Part shown: positions 1-5,526 of the stretch, in pieces
Numbering within the stretch: position 1 is the stretch's first letter
Layout: every line of letters starts with the position of its first letter
Position numbers and translations under genes: made by a program
The notes under the pieces: model-generated
Database searches by the model: none
What the model was told of the DNA's origin: nothing
Seen by the model: only the letters and a program-made list of their open reading frames with translations
Assembly (NCBI GenBank): GCA_023427575.1
Contig: JAEZAY010000168.1
Coordinates: 1-5,526, forward strand
Origin: Bacteroidota bacterium
GTDB taxonomy: Bacteria; Bacteroidota; Bacteroidia; Chitinophagales; Chitinophagaceae
DNA length: 5,526 nt
Direction of reading: 5' to 3'

Positions 1-452
1 TTGGCCGGGCGAATGGCCTTCAGCAGTTTTTTGGCAATCACCCCGGCAGCTACCAGCGATACGGTCAGGCGACCGCTGAAATGCCCGCCGCCGCGAAAAT
101 CTTCAAAGCCTCCGAACTTTTTATGCGCCACAAAGTCGGCATGACCGGGCCTTGGAATGGCGCGTTGTTTTTCGTAATCACCGGAACGGGTGTTTTTGTT
201 TTCGAAGAGAATGGTAATCGGAGCTCCCGTTGTTGTATTGTTGAACAGGCCGCTTTTGAATAAAGGAAGATCGTCTTCCTTACGCGGGGTGGTTCCTTTT
301 TGCATGCCGCCCTTGCGGCGTTCAATATCGTCTGTGAAATCTTCTGCCAGCACAGGCAATCCGGCAGGACATCCATCAATATTGATTCCAGCGCTTTCAC
401 CATGCGATTCGCCAAATATGGATATTCTGAAGATGCGGCCGAATGTATTCAA
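1..452 (-). CDS. aroC: Chorismate synthase, N-terminal part (3' end outside window), TTG start
   Basis: Chorismate synthase converts EPSP to chorismate, the last shikimate step, in the cytoplasm, using reduced FMN that is not net consumed. About 150 codons are visible of a family length near 350-360; the rest lies left of the window. The protein begins MNTFGRIFRISIFGESHG. His17 in GESHG and His104 in RPGHAD match the two conserved histidines of the family, and RGGGHFSGRLT (residues 120-130) followed by VSLVAAGVI fits the second family signature. The first signature reads GESHGESAGINIDGCP, slightly off the consensus (Ala21, Asn24). The start is TTG at 452-450. The frame is open back to the aroA stop codon (TAA, 473-471, same frame), and no ATG or GTG lies between that stop and the conserved N terminus. 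ATG-only calling misses the gene and may report an out-of-frame shadow at 65-415. It sits 18 bp behind aroA, so it is probably co-transcribed. Identity is certain; the start is strongly supported. Confidence 0.96.
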   Translation of the reverse strand, partial: MNTFGRIFRISIFGESHGESAGINIDGCPAGLPVLAEDFTDDIERRKGGMQKGTTPRKEDDLPLFKSGLFNNTTTGAPITILFENKNTRSGDYEKQRAIPRPGHADFVAHKKFGGFEDFRGGGHFSGRLTVSLVAAGVIAKKLLKAIRPA

Positions 453-470
453 AACAAAAAGTTTTAGGAA
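453..470 (-). other. aroA-aroC junction, 18 nt, same frame
   Basis: The 18 nt between the aroA TAA and the aroC TTG hold six sense codons in the shared reading frame (TTC CTA AAA CTT TTT GTT). No Shine-Dalgarno-like purine block is visible. The stretch is AT-rich, which is common ahead of starts in Bacteroidota. No terminator or promoter can be seen, so aroC translation probably depends on the operon mRNA, perhaps by coupling or reinitiation after aroA. Confidence 0.6.
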
Positions 471-1739
471 TTAATGTTCTATAACGGTTACGCCTACCTG
501 TGAAAGATGTTTGTAAAATTCGGGATAAGACTTATTGATGGCAAAAGCTTCTTCTATCACCGTTTCGCCTGTTGCTTTTAAAGCAGCAACAGCGCAGGCC
601 ATCGCAATGCGGTGATCATGATGCGAGTGAACACCGGCACCGTTCAATCCGGCTCCGCCCTCAATATACATCAGATCATCTTCGAGTCGAATGGGAACGC
701 CCATTTTTCCAAACTCTTCCTGCAGGGTAAGAGCCCGGTTGCTTTCTTTATGAGTAAGCCTGCTAACGCCTTTCAGCACCGTTGTTGGGTTGCAATAGGA
801 AGCTAGGGCAACCAGGGGTGGAAAAAGATCCGGACAATCGGTAGCGTCGAACCTGAATGAAGTCAATGCAGCCTGGCTGATCTGAATTTCGTCCTTACCC
901 ACCTGCATTTTGGCACCGGAATCTTTTAAAGCCTGCAGTATCGCTTTATCAGCCTGGGTTGAGTCGGGATCAAGACCCTTCACCGTGATGCTGCCTGCAA
1001 TGGCGCCGGCTACCAGCAAAAATGCAGCCCCGCTCCAATCGCCTTCAATGGTATAATCTGCGGGTGTCAATCCCTGATTATTATTGTCGAAATAAAATTC
1101 TTCGTAATTCCTGTTTTCAACCTTTACACCGAATTTATATAATACATCGAGGGTAAGATCGATATAGGGGCGGCTGGTTAGATTGTCAACAAATACGGAA
1201 ACATCTTTTGCCCCGGCAGCCGCGAAGGACATTAAGATCCCGGTGAGAAACTGGGAGCTAAGCGAGCCATCTACGCGGATATTAGCTGGCCTTACCGGGC
1301 CCTGGATATGCAGGGGAAGTTTGCCATTATTGGAGCGAATGGAAACGCCTGCTAACGGCAGGATCTGATCGAAGAAATCCATTGGCCTCGTAATCAGGCT
1401 TCCGGTACCGGTAATGGTTAATTGTTTTTCGCTGAGCGCAGCCAGTGGCGTGAACATCCTGATTCCAAGCCCGCTTTCACCGCAGTGAATGGTATCGGAA
1501 ACCGGATCCACCCCTTTGCCTGTAATCAGAAGATCTCCGCTGCCGGTTTTTGCAACCACAGCGCCCAGCTTCTGGATTACATCGAGAGCAGCCAGATCAT
1601 CATTGGAAGATCCGGGGCGGCGAATCAATGTTTCACCCCGCGCCAGTAAAGCCGCCGCCAGCGCACGCTGCATTGAGCTTTTGGAAGCCGCCGCTTCAAT
1701 GTTTCCACTGATCACCGATGGTTTAACCGTAACTTTCAT
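471..1739 (-). CDS. aroA: 3-phosphoshikimate 1-carboxyvinyltransferase (EPSP synthase)
   Basis: EPSP synthase transfers the enolpyruvyl group of PEP to shikimate-3-phosphate (shikimate step 6, cytoplasmic, target of glyphosate). The 422-residue length is normal for the two-domain fold. By comparison with E. coli AroA: SKS at 19-21 and Arg25 (K22, S23, R27); Arg94 (R100); SSQFLTG from 161 (S169-S170-Q171); SRPY at 189-192 (S197, Y200); Asp304 in DCPDLFP (D313); KESNR at 331-335 (K340, E341, R344); DHRIAMA with Arg377 (R386); NKSYPEF with Lys403 (K411). The loop normally reading N-[AS]-G-T is ESGLGIR (88-94) here. SSQFLTG resembles the E. coli-like class, while SLITRPM (114-120) resembles the other main class. 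The ATG lies 3 bp behind the aroB stop (TAG CTG ATG), which favours translational coupling. All catalytic Lys, Arg and Asp positions I checked are kept, so the enzyme should be active; its glyphosate response cannot be predicted. Confidence 0.97.
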   Translation of the reverse strand: MKVTVKPSVISGNIEAAASKSSMQRALAAALLARGETLIRRPGSSNDDLAALDVIQKLGAVVAKTGSGDLLITGKGVDPVSDTIHCGESGLGIRMFTPLAALSEKQLTITGTGSLITRPMDFFDQILPLAGVSIRSNNGKLPLHIQGPVRPANIRVDGSLSSQFLTGILMSFAAAGAKDVSVFVDNLTSRPYIDLTLDVLYKFGVKVENRNYEEFYFDNNNQGLTPADYTIEGDWSGAAFLLVAGAIAGSITVKGLDPDSTQADKAILQALKDSGAKMQVGKDEIQISQAALTSFRFDATDCPDLFPPLVALASYCNPTTVLKGVSRLTHKESNRALTLQEEFGKMGVPIRLEDDLMYIEGGAGLNGAGVHSHHDHRIAMACAVAALKATGETVIEEAFAINKSYPEFYKHLSQVGVTVIEH

Positions 1740-1742
1740 CAG

Positions 1743-2762
1743 CTATAATTCATTTATATATTCCTTTAATTCCGCCAGAGCGATTGCCTCTACTTTTCCT
1801 TTCCCGATCTTCTCAAGCAGGATATAGCGCATGGAATCACTGATCTTCTTTTTGTCTTTTTTAAGCATTTCGAAAGCTGCCGCCCGGTCGTAATCAAATT
1901 GTACGGGCAGGCCATACCTTTCAATCAGCGCTTCTACCCGATCGCTCTGCTTAAATTTTAAGCGTTGTTCTGAGATGCGGCATGCAGCCATCATCCCGAT
2001 GGAAACAGCCTGACCATGCGAAAGACCATAGGGCGTTTCAATAGCATGTGCCAGGGTATGGCCGAAATTCAAAAGACGTCGTTCACCGGTTTCAAATTCA
2101 TCGTTCTTTACGACGGCCGCCTTGATTTTCGCGTTGCGCTGGATGAGCGCGCCCAGCAGGTTTTTTTTCTTTCTGAAAGCGCCCAGGTTATGATTTTCCA
2201 GAAGCTTAAACATGGCTGAATCGCGGATGCATGCATGTTTGATGATCTCCGCAAATCCGTTGATCCATTCCGGATCGGGAAGTGAGCTCAGCAGGGAAAT
2301 ATCATAAAGGAGAAAAGAAGGCTGGCGAATCAGCCCCACCAGATTTTTATAGGGGCCCACATCAATGCCATTTTTCCCTCCGATGGCCGCGTCTACCATG
2401 GCCAGAATAGTGGTTGGAATAAATCCAAACCCGATTCCGCGCATATACACCGAAGCTACATAACCGGTAATATCGGTAATAACGCCCCCGCCCACACCGA
2501 TCAAAAACGTTTGACGATCGGCGTTATGAGCAATAAGTTCTGCGATGATCCGGTCTGCTGTGGACTGAACTTTATTGGACTCACCGGGTTCTATTACAAT
2601 GACCGGAAATTTCCCAAATCTTCGCTTTTGCGCCGCATAAATGTTCGCATCGGTAATGAAGATCAGGTTCCGGGTTCCGGCAAATGAAGCGGGATCCCGG
2701 AATTTCGCATCAAAATAGAAATCCGTTTTTCCGGAAGAGAAACGAACCGTTGTTTTTTTCAT
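1743..2762 (-). CDS. aroB: 3-dehydroquinate synthase
   Basis: This enzyme cyclises DAHP to 3-dehydroquinate (shikimate step 2) using NAD+ and a divalent metal, normally zinc. It has 339 residues, slightly short of the usual 345-365. The nucleotide-binding GVGGGVITD motif is at 89-97. The substrate and phosphate region PTTILAMVDAAIGGKNGID spans 116-134 with Lys130, followed by YKNLVG with Lys139. The expected metal ligands are Glu172 (GFAEIIKH), His235 (NFGHTLAHA) and His249 (LSHGQAV). The same fold includes 2-epi-5-epi-valiolone and 2-deoxy-scyllo-inosose synthases, but the motifs and the flanking aro genes favour AroB. The ATG (2762) is followed by an A-rich start and has no evident Shine-Dalgarno site; the gap to the preceding gene is 17 bp. 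Lysine-rich stretches are encoded by A tracts, including eight A residues at 2168-2161 that form an in-frame A AAA AAC heptamer. Confidence 0.96.
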   Translation of the reverse strand: MKKTTVRFSSGKTDFYFDAKFRDPASFAGTRNLIFITDANIYAAQKRRFGKFPVIVIEPGESNKVQSTADRIIAELIAHNADRQTFLIGVGGGVITDITGYVASVYMRGIGFGFIPTTILAMVDAAIGGKNGIDVGPYKNLVGLIRQPSFLLYDISLLSSLPDPEWINGFAEIIKHACIRDSAMFKLLENHNLGAFRKKKNLLGALIQRNAKIKAAVVKNDEFETGERRLLNFGHTLAHAIETPYGLSHGQAVSIGMMAACRISEQRLKFKQSDRVEALIERYGLPVQFDYDRAAAFEMLKKDKKKISDSMRYILLEKIGKGKVEAIALAELKEYINEL

Positions 2763-2771
2763 GATAAACGG

Positions 2772-2789
2772 GAACCGGCTTAGCGGTTC
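2772..2789 (-). repeat. Small inverted repeat over the DAHP synthase stop codon
   Basis: A perfect 6-bp inverted repeat, GAACCG and CGGTTC with a 6-nt loop, covers the last codons and TAA of the DAHP synthase gene, about 10 nt before the aroB ATG. No T tract follows in the direction of transcription, so it is not an intrinsic terminator. It could be a weak mRNA hairpin at the gene junction or chance. Confidence 0.3.
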
Positions 2790-3865
2790 ATCACCTTATT
2801 CTGATGGTTGATGCTTTCCATATGAACAGCATCAAAGTATTTTGTGATAAAATCTTTGCTTAAGCCCAATCCCTGTCCTTTCACATAGGCTCTTTCAAGA
2901 ATTTCGTTCCAGCGATTGGTTTGCAGGATGGTAATATTATTGTTCTTCTTAAAATCACCAATAGCATCTGCGATCTTCATTCTTTGCCCAAGCAACTGCA
3001 TCAATTCATCATCGAGGTGATTGATCTGCTGGCGCAGTCTTTCAAGAGCAGCATGGTATTCTTCGGAAGAAATATCTTCTTTTCTCCAGATGATGGTATT
3101 GAGCATTTCTGCCAGGCGATCCGGAGTAACCTGCTGTTTAGCATCGCTCCAGGCGCTGTCGGGATTGATATGACTTTCGATCATCAGTCCGTCGAAATCG
3201 AGGTCAATTGCTTTCTGGGCCACATCCAGCAGAATATCGCGGCGACCACAGATATGAGAAGGATCGTTGATGATCATCATCTCCGGATTTCTTCTTTTCA
3301 TTTCGATGGCCAGATGCCACATGGGGGCGTTCCTGAACTCAGTGTTTCCATAAGAAGAGAAGCCCCGATGGATTAAACCAATCTGACTGATCCCTGCTTT
3401 TGCAACCCGCTCAACGGCACCGGTCCAGAGTTCCAGATCCGGATTGATCGGATTTTTGATCAGCACGGGAACATTGGCGCCGCGAAGCGCATCGGCCACT
3501 TCCTGAACACTGAACGGATTCACCGTAGTGCGGGCACCAATCCACAATACATCAACGTCGAAATGAAGCGCGTCTTCCACCTGTTTACCGGTTGCCACTT
3601 CTACAGCAGTTGGCAAACCCGTCTGGCTTTTCGCTTTTTGCAGCCAGGGCAGGCCCTTGGTACCAATGCCTTCAAAACTTCCGGGTCTTGTCCGGGGTTT
3701 CCAGATGCCGGCTCTTAAAATATCCACTTTACCTGTTTCGGCCAACTGGCGGGCGGTTTCCAGAACCTGCTCTTCGGTTTCAGCACTGCAGGGGCCTGAT
3801 ATGATCAGAGGTCTCTTTTCAAGAACCGTGCTGATCGGCGATTGTGCATTCAATGTCTGCTCCAT
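2780..3865 (-). CDS. Bifunctional DAHP synthase (type I beta) / chorismate mutase (AroQ type)
   Basis: The N-terminal part condenses PEP and erythrose-4-phosphate to DAHP (shikimate step 1); the C-terminal part rearranges chorismate to prephenate. DAHP synthase barrel, about 17-262: SGPCS with metal-ligand Cys26, RAGIWKPRT (51-59), GARTT (110-114), KNP with Lys137, HRGF (166-169), NDPSH (200-204), IESH with Glu230 and His232, and SDAKQQ with Asp241. There is no N-terminal regulatory domain. Chorismate mutase, about 268-356: it aligns to the E. coli domain without gaps and keeps Arg278 (R11), Arg295 (R28), Lys306 (K39), Arg318 (R51), Ser351 (S84) and Gln355 (Q88), but has Trp319 where E. coli has Glu52. 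This domain order is known in Bacteroidota; the Porphyromonas gingivalis homologue is reported to be inhibited by prephenate through the mutase domain, and similar control is inferred here. At 361 residues it is full length. It is the first gene of the aro cluster. Symbols vary (aroF, aroG, aroA(G)), so none is assigned. Confidence 0.96.
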   Translation of the reverse strand: MEQTLNAQSPISTVLEKRPLIISGPCSAETEEQVLETARQLAETGKVDILRAGIWKPRTRPGSFEGIGTKGLPWLQKAKSQTGLPTAVEVATGKQVEDALHFDVDVLWIGARTTVNPFSVQEVADALRGANVPVLIKNPINPDLELWTGAVERVAKAGISQIGLIHRGFSSYGNTEFRNAPMWHLAIEMKRRNPEMMIINDPSHICGRRDILLDVAQKAIDLDFDGLMIESHINPDSAWSDAKQQVTPDRLAEMLNTIIWRKEDISSEEYHAALERLRQQINHLDDELMQLLGQRMKIADAIGDFKKNNNITILQTNRWNEILERAYVKGQGLGLSKDFITKYFDAVHMESINHQNKVMNR

Positions 3866-3921
3866 CTATTGATGTTTTATTTAATGTAAGTATTGGTGAT
3901 CTACGGAAATGCCGGCGATCC
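3866..3921 (-). other. 56-bp gap between the helicase and the aro operon
   Basis: This is the longest gap in the window and the only place upstream of the aro genes where a promoter could lie outside coding sequence. It is GC-rich near the helicase stop and AT-rich next to the DAHP synthase ATG. I see no good match to the Bacteroidota promoter (TTTG near -33, TAnnTTTG near -7), and no T-tailed hairpin that would terminate the helicase transcript. A leader peptide or Trp/Phe/Tyr attenuator would not fit here. Either the helicase and aro genes share transcripts, or a weak or non-consensus promoter lies here or in the helicase 3' end. Confidence 0.5.
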
Positions 3922-5526
3922 CTAGCGGTTTGCATCATTCATTCGGATCCTTCTTCCCTTGTAATTTTTACCATCAATCGCGCGGATCATTTTCGGAGCC
4001 GCTTCCTTATCGATTTCAATCCAGCTATTCATTTCCTTCAAATCAATCCGGCCCAGCACTTCTTTTTTCAGATCGCTCATATCGAGGATAAACTGAAGAA
4101 AGCTGGCTTTGTAAAAACCGTCCTTGGTTCCCAGATTCACAAACAGGCGGGCATAATCATTATTCCCGCCACTATATTCCCGGCGACCCGTTTCCCTGCG
4201 GCGATCATCTCTTACAGCGCCACCCTGAGCACGATCTCTTCTTCCCAATGGCTCCCGAAGCCTTTCGCGTACGTTCAGGTCTTCCGCATTCTCATAGTAT
4301 TTGAGGAAACGGTCAAACTCCATCGCGGCCACTCTTTTCAGAATCTCTTCTTTTGTAATATCGGCAAACTTTTCTTCCAGCATGGGTACATAGGTTTCAT
4401 AGTCACCATGACTGATATCGGCCTGTAAAAGCTTGTCCATAAACATATAAAACTGCTTCCGGCAAACATCTTTTCCGCTGGGGATTTCAAGCTTATGAAA
4501 AGGAGCCTGGATCATGCGTTCAATCTGGCGAAGTTTCCCAACCTCACGGCTATGGATAATCGACATACAGATCCCGGTATTTCCGGCCCTGCCGGTTCTT
4601 CCGCTGCGATGCGTGTATACTTCCACATCATCCGGTAATTCATAGTTAATTACATGGGTGATGTCTTTCACATCTATACCCCTGGCGGCCACATCGGTTG
4701 CAATCAGCAACTGCAGGGTTTTATCGCGGAACTCGCCCATTACCTTATCACGCTGCTGCTGGGTAAGATCGCCATGCAGCGCATCAATATCATAACCCTC
4801 GCGGGTGAGTTTTTCAGCGATCTGCTGCGCATCTATTTTTGTACGGGTAAATATGATCCCATAGATACCAGGATTAAAATCAATGAGGCGCTTCAGCGTT
4901 TCATAACGGTGCTGCGCATTTGTAACATAATACTGATGATCAATATTCTTATTGCCGGTATTCACTTTGCCAACCGTGATCTCGAGCGGCTTGTCCATGT
5001 ATTTTTTGCTCACGCGACGGATTTCCGGCGGCATGGTTGCGCTGAACAGCCAGGTTGCTTCGCGCTGCGGCGTATTCTGAAGTATAAATTCAATGTCTTC
5101 CTGAAATCCCATATTCAGCATTTCATCTGCTTCATCCAGCACCACATAGGAAATCTGCTCCAGGTTGATTGCCTTTCTTTCGATCAGATCGATCAGGCGG
5201 CCGGGAGTGGCCACTACAACCTGAATGCCTCTGCGAAGCTCGCGGATCTGTGCGCCGATGGGCGTACCACCATATACGGCCAGCACATGCATTCCGGGCA
5301 TAAACTTTTTGAAAGCTTCCATCTCATGCACGATCTGCAAACAAAGTTCGCGGGTAGGACAAACTACCAGCGCCTGCGGATACTTCTTTTCATCACTCAC
5401 CAGTTGAAGTAAGGGTAAGCCGAATGCAGCCGTTTTTCCAGTGCCCGTTTGAGCAAGTCCAACCAGGTCTTTCGTTCCGCTAAGCAGAACCGGAATTGCC
5501 TGTTCCTGAATTGGGGTGGGGTTAAC
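3922..5526 (-). CDS. DEAD-box RNA helicase with DbpA-type C-terminal domain (N terminus outside window)
   Basis: An ATP-dependent RNA helicase of the DeaD/CsdA kind, expected to act on rRNA or mRNA structure in ribosome assembly and cold adaptation. The frame is open to the right edge; 534 codons are visible. The GTG at 5400 is an internal valine, not the start, because the essential motifs lie upstream of it. Visible residues in order: Q motif PTPIQ (3-7), Walker A AQTGTGKT (25-32), PTREL (57-61), TPGR (107-110), DEAD (131-134), SAT (162-164), IIFTRTK (224-230), ATDVAARG (276-283), HRSGRTGR (306-313). An Arg/Gly-rich linker (about 429-455) follows, then a DbpA-like RNA-binding domain from about 458 (ARLFVNLGTKDGFY) to the end (KGRRIRMNDANR). 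Only the first 20-30 residues, including the aromatic residue of the Q motif, should be missing. The stop is TAG at 3924-3922. It lies 56 bp upstream of the aro cluster on the same strand; a functional link is not evident. Confidence 0.95.
   Translation of the reverse strand, partial: VNPTPIQEQAIPVLLSGTKDLVGLAQTGTGKTAAFGLPLLQLVSDEKKYPQALVVCPTRELCLQIVHEMEAFKKFMPGMHVLAVYGGTPIGAQIRELRRGIQVVVATPGRLIDLIERKAINLEQISYVVLDEADEMLNMGFQEDIEFILQNTPQREATWLFSATMPPEIRRVSKKYMDKPLEITVGKVNTGNKNIDHQYYVTNAQHRYETLKRLIDFNPGIYGIIFTRTKIDAQQIAEKLTREGYDIDALHGDLTQQQRDKVMGEFRDKTLQLLIATDVAARGIDVKDITHVINYELPDDVEVYTHRSGRTGRAGNTGICMSIIHSREVGKLRQIERMIQAPFHKLEIPSGKDVCRKQFYMFMDKLLQADISHGDYETYVPMLEEKFADITKEEILKRVAAMEFDRFLKYYENAEDLNVRERLREPLGRRDRAQGGAVRDDRRRETGRREYSGGNNDYARLFVNLGTKDGFYKASFLQFILDMSDLKKEVLGRIDLKEMNSWIEIDKEAAPKMIRAIDGKNYKGRRIRMNDANR

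Noticed and set aside
65..415. Minus-strand ATG reading frame of 116 codons at the left end
   Set aside because: It overlaps aroC in another frame. The aroC frame carries GESHG, RPGHAD and both chorismate synthase signatures, while this frame has no recognisable motif.
569..592. Inverted repeat CTGTTGCT / AGCAACAG with 8-nt loop inside aroA
   Set aside because: It lies within codons for the Ala-rich AVAALKATGE segment, has no T tract after it, and is explained by repeated Ala codons. It is not a terminator or a site I can support.
1743..2762. aroB as a secondary-metabolism sugar cyclase (valiolone or inosose synthase)
   Set aside because: The AroB-type motifs (GGKNGID, KNLVG, NFGHTLAHAIE) and its place between DAHP synthase and EPSP synthase genes make ordinary 3-dehydroquinate synthase by far the better reading.
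2921..3376. Plus-strand frame of 151 codons opposite the DAHP synthase-mutase gene
   Set aside because: It is antisense to the mutase domain and part of the DAHP synthase barrel, both strongly conserved. It has no independent evidence of coding.
3866..3921. Possible attenuator, riboswitch or Bacteroidota promoter before the aro operon
   Set aside because: The gap is too short for a riboswitch, contains no leader ORF rich in aromatic residues, and has no convincing TTTG / TAnnTTTG pair. At best TACTTACA is a poor -7-like match.
3844..4428. Plus-strand frame of 194 codons crossing the helicase-aro gap
   Set aside because: It begins inside the DAHP synthase gene and runs antisense to the helicase C-terminal domain. 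No motif or ribosome binding site was seen; it is best read as a shadow.
5398..5400. GTG at 5400 as the helicase start
   Set aside because: The frame is open upstream to the window edge and encodes the Q motif and Walker A motif, which the enzyme needs. The codon is an internal valine.
4654..5412. Long plus-strand frame of 252 codons opposite the helicase
   Set aside because: It lies wholly antisense to the conserved helicase core (DEAD, SAT and HRSGRTGR motifs). Its His/Ile/Leu-rich composition looks like a mirror of helicase codons, with no domain or start signal of its own.

Overview
The window is a stretch of core metabolism from a member of the Bacteroidota, most likely close to the Chitinophagaceae or Sphingobacteriia. 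That placement is an inference from three things: a DAHP synthase with a C-terminal chorismate mutase, the sequence style of AroA and AroC, and A-rich gene starts without clear Shine-Dalgarno sites. All five genes lie on the minus strand and fill almost the whole window. Nothing mobile is visible, and there is no RNA gene, CRISPR array or long non-coding stretch.

In the direction of transcription (high to low coordinates): (1) a DEAD-box RNA helicase with a C-terminal DbpA-type RNA-binding domain, whose first few residues lie beyond the right edge (5526 to 3922); (2) a 56-bp gap; (3) a bifunctional DAHP synthase / chorismate mutase (3865 to 2780); (4) aroB, 3-dehydroquinate synthase (2762 to 1743); (5) aroA, EPSP synthase (1739 to 471); (6) aroC, chorismate synthase, starting at a TTG codon (452) and running off the left edge with about 150 codons visible.

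Genes 3 to 6 are separated by only 17, 3 and 18 bp and almost certainly form one operon. Their order follows the shikimate pathway: step 1 (DAHP synthase), step 2 (AroB), step 6 (AroA), step 7 (AroC). Chorismate mutase, the first step after chorismate towards Phe and Tyr, is fused to the step-1 enzyme, so pathway entry and exit are joined in one protein. Steps 3 to 5 (dehydroquinase, shikimate dehydrogenase, shikimate kinase) are not in the window. The helicase is on the same strand but has no evident metabolic link.

I found no undescribed system. The points worth a second look are small: the non-ATG start of aroC, which hides the gene from ATG-based calling; the in-frame junction of aroA and aroC; non-canonical active-site residues in AroA and in the chorismate mutase domain; and an in-frame slippery heptamer in aroB.
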